Assembly (NCBI GenBank): GCA_039817415.1
Contig: JBCBVV010000064.1
Location: forward strand, 1-34,922
DNA: 34,922 bases
Reading direction: 5' to 3'
DNA from: JALEFZ01 sp039817415
Lineage (GTDB): Bacteria; Bacteroidota; Bacteroidia; J057
This document shows positions 22,632 to 30,665 of this stretch, one piece after another (the first letter of the stretch is position 1; the number at the start of each line of letters is the position of its first letter). Made by a program: the position numbers and the translations under genes. A model generated the notes under the pieces. It saw nothing but the letters and a program-made list of their open reading frames with translations. It did not search any database and had not been told where the DNA came from.

Positions 22632-25142
22632 TTATTTTGACCATCTCTGAGGCATTTTTTGATCTCTCATCGGAATAAAATTGAGGTTATCATCTGCCTC
22701 GTCGGTATTAACAAAGTGCGTAAAACGCTTCCTCAACTCTGGATTGTTAACCACTTCTTTCCATTCACAGGAAAAGGTGTCTACTAACAATTGCATTTCA
22801 GCTTCAAGTTCTTTTGCAATACCCAATTTGTCATCAACAACCACCTCCTTCAAATAGGAAAGACCACCTTCCAATTTCTCCAACCATGCTGCTGTTCTGG
22901 TCAAGGGGGCTGCCGTTTTCATGTAAAACATGAGGTATCTATCGATATAAGAAATACAGCTTTCTTTGTCGATTCCTTCGGCCAACAACAAAGCATGTTT
23001 GGGTTTGGCTCCCCCGTTCCCTGCAACGTAAAGGTTCCATCCTGTTTCCGTGGCTATCACACCAAAATCCTTGCAGCGAGCCTCTGCACATTCTCTAATG
23101 CAGCCTGATACCCCACCTTTGAGCTTATGCGGGGATCTAATTCCTCTATATCTGTTTTCTAGCTCAATGGCAAAACTTACAGATTCATCCATCCCATACC
23201 TGCACCAGGTGGAACCCACACAACTTTTTACGGTTCGAAGGGCCTTACCGTAGGCATGCCCACTTTCAAAACCAGCTTCGATCAACTCCTCCCAAATGAG
23301 GGGCAATTGATCAATTCTTGCTCCAAACAGGTCGATTCGTTGTCCTCCCGTGATCTTTGTGTAGAGCTGGTATTTTTGAGCTACTGCGCCCAATGCGATT
23401 AGCTTTTCTGGCGTAATTTCACCGCCAGGGATTCTAGGCACCACGGAATAAGTTCCATTTCGCTGAATATTGGCCAGGAATCGGTCATTGGTATCCTGGA
23501 TGGTATCCTGTGCGGAGGCAGTTTCGTTGTAAATGCTTGCAAAGATAGAGGCTAGTGCAGGTTTACATATCTCACAACCATCTCCATTTCCAATTGTATC
23601 TAATGCCTCATTATAGGTTCTGATTCTTTTAATCTTGATGATATCGTAGAGTTCTCTTCTCGAGTAGGGAAAATGACAACAAATGGTAGGCTTTACCGTC
23701 TTTCCCATGGCTTTTAAACTCTCATTCAAGAGGTCAACTACCATCGGTTTACATCCTCCACAGCCTGAAGTAGCTTTTGTAGCGGAAGTTAATCCCTTCA
23801 AATCCTGACAACTCCCATTGTTGACGGCTTCACAGATTTGCCCTTTGCTGACAGATTCGCATGAACAAATAACAGCTTCATCTGGCAGGTCCATGACTGA
23901 TCCAGCCACAGATTCTCCTCCACGAGCACCCAGGATCAAGTCTTCAGGATTGGGAGGAATAGCCAATCCATTCTTACAAATTTGAAGCAGCATGTTGTAG
24001 TCATCTGCCTCTCCGACCAAGATGCCACCAAGAAGTTTTGTCCCGTCTTGGCTAATATTTATTCTTTTGTAAGTCCCTTTGAGCTTATCCTGAAAAGAAA
24101 TGGTTCGAACCTCCTTTCCTTCTGCCAAAGCCTCACCAAAAGAGGCGACATCCACACCGATTAACTTCAGCTTGGCGGACATGTCAACCGTCTCAGCCAT
24201 CGACTTAGCTTCACCGACCATATGACTCAAAGCAACTTCTGCCATGTCATATCCGGGTGCTACCAGACCATATATTTTTTCTTTGTAGAGCGCAGCTTCC
24301 CCAATCACGTAGATGGATGGATCTGAGCTTTGCATAAATTCGTCCACTACTATTCCTCCTCTATTGCCTACCTCTAATCCACATTTCCTAGCCAATTCGT
24401 CCCTAGGTCTAATACCAGCTGAAATAACCAGCATATCCAAGTCCTCAAGCTCACCATCTTTGAAGGCTAAGCCTGAAATAGCCTCTTGACCTTCGATGCT
24501 TGTGGACATTTTACCCAAAAGGACTTTGATACCTAATTCTTCAATGGTTTCTTTCAATAAGGCGGCACCTGCATCATCTAACTGACGAGGCATTAATCGA
24601 TTGGCAAGTTCCACGACTACGGGACTCAACCCCATATCCATCACGGCTTTTGCCGCTTCCAACCCAAGTAAACCACCCCCAAGTACACCTGCTTTGAACT
24701 TGCCCTCTTCCTTTATTTTTTGACCATAGGACATGATTCCATCAAGGTCTTCTAGGGTTCGGTATACGAAAACACCATTCTTTTCTACTCCTGGTATGGG
24801 TGGAACAAAGGGGTTTGAGCCAGTTGCCAAGACCAAGATATCGTAGGCGTATACCGTTCCTAGATGGGAGGTAATTTCTTTCTTCTCTCTGTCAATGTTT
24901 GTAATTAATTCTCCTGTATGGAGGCTAATCCCTTTGTCACCATACCATGTAGAAGGAGCCATCAACAAATCGTCCGCTCCTTTTTCACCAAAATATTCAC
25001 TTAAATGAACCCGATCATAGGCAGGATAGTGTTCTGCTCCAAAGACTCTTAGGTCGTGAGTTCCTTGAAGTCCTCTGGCAACGAATTTTTCGCAAAACTT
25101 ATAGCCTACCATCCCATTCCCCACCACGACAATCTTGATCAT
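22632..25142 (-). CDS. nirB: NADH-dependent nitrite reductase large subunit
   Basis: An 836-residue enzyme reducing nitrite to ammonium with NAD(P)H. The FAD/NAD domain is at 1-300 (IVVVGNGMVGYKF, VLGGGLLGLEAAK). A BFD [2Fe-2S] domain has C426, C428, C461, C464; a second Cys-rich segment follows (CC at 488-489, C523, C526). The ferredoxin-like half-domain is near 560-620, and the sirohaem/[4Fe-4S] ligands are C641-x5-C647 and C681-x3-C685 (SCVGSTWCRYG, GGVSGCIRECAEA). It heads a probable unit nirB-nirD-DUF4202-sensor-regulator and diverges from the sirohaem genes, with the operator region 25143-25272 between. Length is standard. Confidence 0.96.
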   Translation of the reverse strand: MIKIVVVGNGMVGYKFCEKFVARGLQGTHDLRVFGAEHYPAYDRVHLSEYFGEKGADDLLMAPSTWYGDKGISLHTGELITNIDREKKEITSHLGTVYAYDILVLATGSNPFVPPIPGVEKNGVFVYRTLEDLDGIMSYGQKIKEEGKFKAGVLGGGLLGLEAAKAVMDMGLSPVVVELANRLMPRQLDDAGAALLKETIEELGIKVLLGKMSTSIEGQEAISGLAFKDGELEDLDMLVISAGIRPRDELARKCGLEVGNRGGIVVDEFMQSSDPSIYVIGEAALYKEKIYGLVAPGYDMAEVALSHMVGEAKSMAETVDMSAKLKLIGVDVASFGEALAEGKEVRTISFQDKLKGTYKRINISQDGTKLLGGILVGEADDYNMLLQICKNGLAIPPNPEDLILGARGGESVAGSVMDLPDEAVICSCESVSKGQICEAVNNGSCQDLKGLTSATKATSGCGGCKPMVVDLLNESLKAMGKTVKPTICCHFPYSRRELYDIIKIKRIRTYNEALDTIGNGDGCEICKPALASIFASIYNETASAQDTIQDTNDRFLANIQRNGTYSVVPRIPGGEITPEKLIALGAVAQKYQLYTKITGGQRIDLFGARIDQLPLIWEELIEAGFESGHAYGKALRTVKSCVGSTWCRYGMDESVSFAIELENRYRGIRSPHKLKGGVSGCIRECAEARCKDFGVIATETGWNLYVAGNGGAKPKHALLLAEGIDKESCISYIDRYLMFYMKTAAPLTRTAAWLEKLEGGLSYLKEVVVDDKLGIAKELEAEMQLLVDTFSCEWKEVVNNPELRKRFTHFVNTDEADDNLNFIPMRDQKMPQRWSK

Positions 25143-25169
25143 AGTTACTTAGTTAAGAAGTACAATAAC

Positions 25170-25188
25170 GTATGCGCCATGCGTATAC
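25170..25188. promoter_or_regulatory. 19-bp imperfect palindrome upstream of nirB
   Basis: GTATGCGC-CAT-GCGTATAC pairs at seven of eight positions around a 3-base centre, in otherwise very AT-rich DNA. It lies 28 bp before the nirB start and downstream of the proposed nirB -7 box, so it is either an operator for a dimeric regulator or a hairpin in the nirB leader RNA. The last three bases overlap the heptamer at 25186-25192. Seen directly; role inferred. Confidence 0.4.
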
Positions 25189-25259
25189 CTAAAAACAATA
25201 ATACAAAATTAAGTACTATTACTAATATTTATTAAGTATTTTTTTACCTTGCTTAGGTA
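25186..25259. promoter_or_regulatory. Shared nirB/cobA control region with TTARGTA heptamers
   Basis: The 130-bp divergent region holds TTAAGTA at 25209-25215, TTAAGTA at 25232-25238 and TTAGGTA at 25253-25259 on the plus strand, spaced 23 and 21 bp (about two helical turns each), plus one reverse copy (TACCTAA, 25186-25192). For nirB, a -7-like box TAATTTTG (minus strand, 25204-25211) matches TAnnTTTG and overlaps the first heptamer. No equally clear -7 box was found for cobA. The motif is the same as in the porin promoter, which links nirBD, sirohaem synthesis and nitrate uptake to one regulator, most simply the NarL-like protein encoded in the island. Confidence 0.55.
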
Positions 25260-25272
25260 ATCAGATACAATT

Positions 25273-26124
25273 ATGGTATTTATACCCAAGCATACACCTT
25301 CAAGAAAGGGACCATCAGGTAGTTCCGACCCTACTTGCCCATCTATAACACTCGTTGGAGCCGGGCCAGGAGATCCAGAGCTTATTACAGTAAAAGGCCT
25401 AAAGGCCATTCAAGCTGCGAATGTGATTCTTTATGATGCCTTGGTAGATCCAAGGATGTTGAAGGAGGCATCAGCAGATTGTGAATGCATTTTTGTAGGC
25501 AAACGAGCAGGAAAACACTATTCATCTCAGGAACACATCAATCAATTACTCATAGAAAAAGCCCTTGAAAAAGGAAATGTAGTGCGGCTCAAAGGAGGAG
25601 ATCCTTTTGTTTTTGGGAGAGGATATGAGGAACTGGATTATGCTAACATACATGGTATTAAAGTGCATGTTATTCCTGGTATATCCAGTTGTATTTCTGT
25701 ACCTGGTCTTCAGCATATACCTATGACCTGCCGAGGAATCAATGAAAGTTTTTGGGTTGTAACCGCTTCTACTCGTTCAGGTGAATTATCGAAAGATTTG
25801 GATCTGGCTATTCAATCCTCATCGACCATTGCGATTCTTATGGGTACAAGAAAAATTGACCAAATCGCTAGAAAATTTGCTGAGGCTGGAAAAGGGGATA
25901 TTCCTTGTATGGTGGTTCAGAATGGCTCAGCTTCAAACGAACGCTTTGTCATTGGGAATATGCATGCTATTCAGAAGAAAATGCTCCAACATCAAATAGG
26001 TGCTCCAGGAATCATTATTGTAGGTGAGGTCGTTAGGCTCCACCCAGCATGGGAAAATGCCAGCCAGCCATCTCTATTTTCTAAGTCCTCCAAAATTTCT
26101 ACCCATGGAGCAATCAACTCGTAA
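25273..26124 (+). CDS. cobA: Uroporphyrinogen-III C-methyltransferase
   Basis: A 283-residue SAM-dependent methyltransferase making precorrin-2 from uroporphyrinogen III, the first step to sirohaem. Family motifs: VGAGPGDPELITVKG (28-42), VILYDALVDP, VRLKGGDPFVFGRG (104-117), GISSCISVPGLQHIPMTCRG and ILMGTRKIDQIA. The first 23 residues are a non-conserved Ser/Pro-rich extension, but no later Met precedes the conserved core. It is divergent from nirB and overlaps the next gene by 20 bp, so the pair is translationally linked. Control is probably shared with nirB. cysG-type fusion of the two activities is not present here. Confidence 0.95.
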   Translation: MVFIPKHTPSRKGPSGSSDPTCPSITLVGAGPGDPELITVKGLKAIQAANVILYDALVDPRMLKEASADCECIFVGKRAGKHYSSQEHINQLLIEKALEKGNVVRLKGGDPFVFGRGYEELDYANIHGIKVHVIPGISSCISVPGLQHIPMTCRGINESFWVVTASTRSGELSKDLDLAIQSSSTIAILMGTRKIDQIARKFAEAGKGDIPCMVVQNGSASNERFVIGNMHAIQKKMLQHQIGAPGIIIVGEVVRLHPAWENASQPSLFSKSSKISTHGAINS

Positions 26125-26707
26125 TCCTTTATACCCTATTTTTCTCAAACTACACGAATTGAAACTCTTGATCGTAGGAGCAGGAGAAGTAGGATACGAA
26201 AAGCTATCTTTTATCCTAAAAAGTAGCCCTAGGGCCAATATTACCATCGTGACAACCTCGGTAAACCCTGCCATCAAGGAACTCTTAAGAAGCGGAAATT
26301 TTGATGTTACCATCATCAATAAGCCCTTTCACCCAACCGATATCAAAGATCATGATCTGGTCATTGCCGCAACTAACTTTCAGGACCTAAACGCAGTAGT
26401 TCGAACGGCAGCGAAGGCAAAAGGAAAGCTTGTTAATGTGGCAGATACGCCTGATTTGTGCGATTTCTATTTAGGGTCAATTGTCACCCGAGGCCCATTA
26501 AAAGTAGCCATATCTACAAACGGACAATCTCCCACTTTTGCCAAGCGGTTCAGACAAGTGTTGGAAGAAATACTTCCTGAGGAAGTTGAGGACCTTATTC
26601 AGAATTTAAAGCTTTACAGAGATCAATTAAGCGGAGATTTTGAAGAAAAAGTGAAGGCCTTAAATGAAGCTACCGAAAGCCTCATTCAACAAGGAAAACA
26701 TACCTAG
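26105..26707 (+). CDS. Precorrin-2 dehydrogenase / sirohydrochlorin ferrochelatase, Met8/CysG-N type
   Basis: A 200-residue protein that oxidises precorrin-2 to sirohydrochlorin and probably inserts iron to give sirohaem. The NAD-binding fold shows LLIVGAGEVGYEK (21-33), and D114 in VNVADTPDLCDF corresponds to the catalytic Asp of CysG/Met8; VAISTNGQSPTFAK follows. The frame is open from 26024, but MEQSTRNPLYPIFLKL at 26105 starts where the family does and gives the 20-bp overlap with cobA. With cobA it completes sirohaem supply for NirB. No separate ferrochelatase gene is seen, which favours a bifunctional enzyme. It converges on priA. Confidence 0.92.
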   Translation: MEQSTRNPLYPIFLKLHELKLLIVGAGEVGYEKLSFILKSSPRANITIVTTSVNPAIKELLRSGNFDVTIINKPFHPTDIKDHDLVIAATNFQDLNAVVRTAAKAKGKLVNVADTPDLCDFYLGSIVTRGPLKVAISTNGQSPTFAKRFRQVLEEILPEEVEDLIQNLKLYRDQLSGDFEEKVKALNEATESLIQQGKHT

Positions 26708-26718
26708 GGTCCTATTAT

Positions 26719-29184
26719 TTACATAGGATCAACATCCACCACAACTCTCAAGGTCTTATCTGGTGCCTCCTGATAGTATCGATCAATGGCTTCATCCATA
26801 CTAGTCCGTACTTTTACTGGGTCGAGTGCCTTGCCCACTTTAAGGAGGAACTGCATACGGTAGACATTTCTAACCCTTGCCACCAGGGCATAGTCTGGCC
26901 CCAAAATATTTTTTCCAAATAAGGGACGGAGGAATTTGTCCATTCTTTTGCTCTCCACCTCTAGGAAGGAACGATCTTTATGCTTGATCTCAATTCTGAT
27001 CAAACGGGTAAAAGGAGGATAAAACAATTGGTTCCGTCCTGGCATTTCTTTGCTCATAAATTGCTCAAAGGGAATCTGAATAGAGCGTAGAACAACATTA
27101 TCAGGAACATAACTCTGGATGAGGACCTTGCCTTCCTTTTCAGAACGCCCTGCCCTACCCGCTACTTGGGTGAGCAATTGATAAGCCTTTTCGTAGGCAC
27201 GAAAATCAGGAAAACTCAATAAATTGTCAGCCAGAATGACACCCACCAAGGTAACATTCTCAAAATCAAGCCCTTTGGATACCATTTGGGTACCCACAAG
27301 TATATCAATTTGTTGATTTTCAAATCGATTGATCAACTGCTGATAGGCAAACTTCCCTCTGGTTGTGTCCAAGTCCATTCGCTCAACAGTATGCTCAGGA
27401 AATAATGCCTGAGCGGCTTCAGCGATCTTTTCGGTTCCAAAGCCTCCCCACCTCATGGTATAGTGATGGCAGTTATCGCATTTTTGTGTTTGGAAATGGG
27501 TATATCCACAATAATGACATCTCAAATGCCCTTTTTCCTTGTGAAGGGTCAAGGAAATATCACAATTGATACACTGAGGGACATGGCCACAGGTTTCGCA
27601 CATGAGGTAAGGCGCGTAGCCACGGCGATTCTGGAACAAAATAATCTGCTCCCCCTTTTCGAGGGTTTCCTTCATTGCATTGACCATGACTTTGGAGAAA
27701 ACACCATCAATTTGTCCTTTTCTTCGCTGCACTCGCATGTCAACGACTTCCACCTTGGGAAGCTTAGCAGCAATGGCGCGTTGATGAAGTTCAACCAGAT
27801 GATATTTTTTGCGCTGAGCATTAAAATAAGTCTCAAAACTTGGGGTCGCAGAACCCAATATGACAGGAATATTCTCTTGGAATCCATAATAGACACTCAC
27901 ATCCCGTGCATTGTATCTTGGGGCGGGTTCGCCTTGCTTGAAGGATTGATCGTGTTCTTCATCAACTACAATCAATCCCAAGTCTTGAAAAGGAAGAAAG
28001 ATGGCGGAGCGAACTCCAATAACTGCCTTGTATTCACCTTTCCTTACTTTTTGAAAGATTTCAACACGTTCATGTTCGTTGAAGCGACTATGATAAACCC
28101 CAACTGCATACCCTAATTCATGTTGTACACGATCAATGATCTGCTTGGTAAGGGTAATTTCTGGTAAGAGGTATAGGACTTGTTTGCCTGCTGCCAGGGC
28201 TTCCTTCATGAAATGGGTATAGAGGTGGGTTTTACCTGAACCTGTAATACCATGGAGCAAGATTGGCTTTTGGGTTTCCTCCTCTATGTGAGCTTGGATC
28301 GTTTCAGCTGCCTTGGATTGGGCTTCATTGAACTGGATGGGTTGAGGTTGAGCTTCATACCCATACAGTTCCATTCGATCTACCCTTACTTCCTCTTCTT
28401 CCAAATACCCTTTTTCAACCAGCGCTTTCAATGCCTGCGAACCTACACCCAACTCTTTTAAGGTCTCGGTTTTAGGCAGGGTCTTTTCTTGAAAAAAGGC
28501 CTGAATCACGCGCATCATGATATTTTCCTGGGAAGGAGCCCGGCTCAAGGAATCAAGTGCCTCTGACATCTTATCTTGATGTTGAAGAGGAGCTGTGAGC
28601 TTTATGTATGTTTTGAATTTAGGCTTGTACTTTTCTTCTACCTGTTGGTACAACCGAATGAGGCCTCTTCCCGCCATAGCCTTCAGTCTTGGAGAGGGGT
28701 TGGCTATTCCCCAAATCTCACTTGCCTCCTTGAATCCCAAGACCGGTTGGATACTCAGGGCCTCCATTAGCAAATATTCTTTCTCCTCCAGTTCCCAATC
28801 TTCCCATTCTAGGCCCTCTGTCATTTCAATTCGCAAACTGCTTTCAGGCTTCATCCCAGCTGGAAGGGCAGCCTTAAAAACTTGGCCTACACTACAAGCA
28901 TAGTAGAAAGCCATCCAATCAAACAATCGGAGATGAGACTCTGGGTAAACAGGAACCGGATCAAGCACCTCATCAATGTATTTCAGTCGCTCATGATCCA
29001 GTTCAGCGGGAAGCTCTGGGTTTACATACCTTATGAGACCAGTATAAATTTTGCTTCTTCCAAATCGGACCAATACACGCTTTCCTGCAGCCACTTCCGC
29101 TAGCATATTTTCCGGAACCCTATAGTGAAAGTTTGACTTTAAAGGGAGGGGTAATATGACTTCAACTATATCCAAACCCGACAT
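26719..29184 (-). CDS. priA: Primosomal protein N', replication restart helicase
   Basis: An 821-residue PriA, a 3'-5' DNA helicase that restarts collapsed replication forks. The N-terminal 3'-DNA-binding domain (about 1-110) is followed by helicase motifs: Walker A GITGSGKTH (312-320), DEEH (408-411), and motif VI QVAGRAGRSEKEG. The zinc-binding insertion has eight cysteines (CETCGHVPQCINCD... LRCHYCG... KCDNC, roughly 525-570). It ends with the C-terminal PriA domain, closing with RVVVDVDPM. Length is typical of Bacteroidota PriA. It is a housekeeping gene and marks the right edge of the nitrate island, convergent with the sirohaem gene with 11 bp between stops. Confidence 0.97.
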   Translation of the reverse strand: MSGLDIVEVILPLPLKSNFHYRVPENMLAEVAAGKRVLVRFGRSKIYTGLIRYVNPELPAELDHERLKYIDEVLDPVPVYPESHLRLFDWMAFYYACSVGQVFKAALPAGMKPESSLRIEMTEGLEWEDWELEEKEYLLMEALSIQPVLGFKEASEIWGIANPSPRLKAMAGRGLIRLYQQVEEKYKPKFKTYIKLTAPLQHQDKMSEALDSLSRAPSQENIMMRVIQAFFQEKTLPKTETLKELGVGSQALKALVEKGYLEEEEVRVDRMELYGYEAQPQPIQFNEAQSKAAETIQAHIEEETQKPILLHGITGSGKTHLYTHFMKEALAAGKQVLYLLPEITLTKQIIDRVQHELGYAVGVYHSRFNEHERVEIFQKVRKGEYKAVIGVRSAIFLPFQDLGLIVVDEEHDQSFKQGEPAPRYNARDVSVYYGFQENIPVILGSATPSFETYFNAQRKKYHLVELHQRAIAAKLPKVEVVDMRVQRRKGQIDGVFSKVMVNAMKETLEKGEQIILFQNRRGYAPYLMCETCGHVPQCINCDISLTLHKEKGHLRCHYCGYTHFQTQKCDNCHHYTMRWGGFGTEKIAEAAQALFPEHTVERMDLDTTRGKFAYQQLINRFENQQIDILVGTQMVSKGLDFENVTLVGVILADNLLSFPDFRAYEKAYQLLTQVAGRAGRSEKEGKVLIQSYVPDNVVLRSIQIPFEQFMSKEMPGRNQLFYPPFTRLIRIEIKHKDRSFLEVESKRMDKFLRPLFGKNILGPDYALVARVRNVYRMQFLLKVGKALDPVKVRTSMDEAIDRYYQEAPDKTLRVVVDVDPM

Positions 29185-29570
29185 TACGCTTGTATTTTTA
29201 TCTAAGTTACAGAATAATTCTACTCCAAATACTCCTGTGGATAAATGGCGATTTGTCCACCAAAACTAAGAGCCTGTTTAGCTTTATACTTATTGTTTAC
29301 AGTTGTCTTTCAAGAACCTGAGTTTGTATTTTTCCTTCTCATCTTAGCACAAAGCTCAAAAAAACTGCCTCAGAGCCTTAATATCCTGCCTTTAAACTAC
29401 ACATGATCAACCTAAACAGTCTCTAACTCTTATTTCTGCTAAACAACTGTTCATCCCCTCATTTCGACTGACTAAATAGCAATAGTGAGAAATTCCAATT
29501 TTTGGTATAATAATTGATTTATTCCGAATAGCTCATTCTTTCCCGACCTGAGTCACTCTTTGGCTCCATT
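29185..29570. other. 386-bp intergenic region between priA and acyltransferase
   Basis: The gap separates two divergent genes, so it should hold both promoters. It contains no open frame worth calling. The central part, 29266-29427, is bounded by inverted repeats and is listed separately as a MITE-like element. The AT-rich segment 29490-29520 before the acyltransferase could hold its promoter, but no clean TAnnTTTG box with a TTTG at the right distance was found. Confidence 0.5.
29266..29427. mobile_element. MITE-like element or insertion-sequence remnant
   Basis: About 160 bp bounded by inverted repeats: AGAGCCTGTTTAG (29269-29281) and CTAAACAGTCTCT (29412-29424), 12 of 13 positions complementary, with weaker similarity continuing a few bases on both sides. 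The tetramer AACT lies just outside both ends (29264-29267, 29425-29428) and could be a target duplication, though one side has an extra base. No transposase frame is inside. A non-autonomous element or eroded IS fits; an ordinary inverted repeat cannot be excluded. Confidence 0.4.
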
Positions 29571-30665
29571 ATGCGATTAAGGGAAATAGATATCCTCAGG
29601 GGTATCGCAGTTTTACTTGTTCTACTTCATCATCACACCTTTTATACCCCCTTCAATATGGCGGGCTGGTTCGGTGTGGACCTGTTCTTCGTATTAAGTG
29701 GCTATTTGGTTTCAGGTATTCTCTTTAAGTCCTTTAAATCAAAGGGTACCATCAATCCTGGGTCCTTTTTACTGAGACGAGGCTTCAAAATTTACCCTTT
29801 ATTCTATCTCGTCATCTTCTTTAGTTTCCTCATCGAAAGTCTACGAGGAGAACAAGTTGGCCTATCAAATTTGCTATCTGAGGCGTTCTTTTTCCAAAAT
29901 TATTCAGAGGGCATTTGGTTTCATACATGGTCTCTAGCTGTAGAAGAGCATTTCTATATCCTTCTGGCATTCATCTCCTGGGCCTTGTACAAGGCCAAAC
30001 AGCTTAAAGACGCCAGACACTGGGTTCTTATTGGATGGTTGTTTGTTTTGAGTTGTCTTTTTATGAGAATCTTCCAAACGCTTCAACTTCCTTTCTCCAA
30101 TCAAACTCATTTGTTTCCCACACATCTCAGGATTGATTCTTTGATGATGGGTGTACTCCTATCCTTTCTACATCATTTTAGAAGAAAGAGAATGATCTCA
30201 TTCTTCCAGAAATATAGCATTTGGTTGTATGGTTTCAGCTTTTTACTTTTAAGCCCGGCCTTTTTGCTTCCTTTAGCACACCCTTTTATCCATACTGTTG
30301 GATACAGTCTATTTGCTTTCGGGTTTAGCCTTTTGCTTGGGCTTTTTGTTACAGATAATCAGATCAATGAAAAGATAGATCGCCTCATTTCAGGCAGAAT
30401 CGCCAATGCCTTGGCCGATATTGGGAGGTATTCCTATGGGATTTACTTGATCCATATTCCATTTCTATACTATGGAATGGGATTGATACACAAATTGCCC
30501 ATTTCTTTACCTTCCTTTTTCGAATGGATAACTTACCTCCTCGGAAGTATTCTTCTCGGCAGAGGGTTGAGTAAATGGATAGAACAGCCATTCCTCTCTT
30601 TAAGAGACAGACTTATACCAGCAGAGTCCAAGGCTATTTCAGGCGTTGTGCGCCAAGGGAATTAA
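29571..30665 (+). CDS. Acyltransferase-3 family membrane protein
   Basis: A 364-residue protein with about ten membrane segments, of the OafA/YrhL acyltransferase-3 family, which transfers acetyl or other acyl groups to surface glycans, lipids or antibiotics. Characteristic segments are MRLREIDILRGIAVLLVLLH with the catalytic-type histidine following, GWFGVDLFFVLSGYLVSGIL, RRGFKIYPLFYLVI, and TWSLAVEEHFYILLA. The C-terminal cytoplasmic SGNH domain found in some members is absent. The substrate is unknown. The 3' end overlaps the end of thrB by 32 bp on the opposite strand, so the two transcripts are complementary at their tails. Confidence 0.93.
   Translation: MRLREIDILRGIAVLLVLLHHHTFYTPFNMAGWFGVDLFFVLSGYLVSGILFKSFKSKGTINPGSFLLRRGFKIYPLFYLVIFFSFLIESLRGEQVGLSNLLSEAFFFQNYSEGIWFHTWSLAVEEHFYILLAFISWALYKAKQLKDARHWVLIGWLFVLSCLFMRIFQTLQLPFSNQTHLFPTHLRIDSLMMGVLLSFLHHFRRKRMISFFQKYSIWLYGFSFLLLSPAFLLPLAHPFIHTVGYSLFAFGFSLLLGLFVTDNQINEKIDRLISGRIANALADIGRYSYGIYLIHIPFLYYGMGLIHKLPISLPSFFEWITYLLGSILLGRGLSKWIEQPFLSLRDRLIPAESKAISGVVRQGN

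Noticed and set aside
26024..26104. 27-residue N-terminal extension of the Met8-type protein
   Set aside because: It reads an alternative frame of the cobA 3' end; the conserved protein begins at the ATG at 26105.
26710..26728. 6-bp inverted repeat TCCTAT/ATAGGA between the sirohaem gene and priA
   Set aside because: Short AT-rich stem overlapping the priA stop codon and with no T-run; too weak to call a bidirectional terminator.
27463..28116. 217-codon plus-strand frame opposite priA
   Set aside because: Lies wholly inside priA, whose helicase and zinc motifs are intact; the frame has no recognisable motif and is an antisense shadow.
29285..29294. Heptamer-like TACTTAT inside the MITE-like element
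   Set aside because: A single copy, not repeated or phased, and unrelated to nitrate genes; likely chance in AT-rich DNA.
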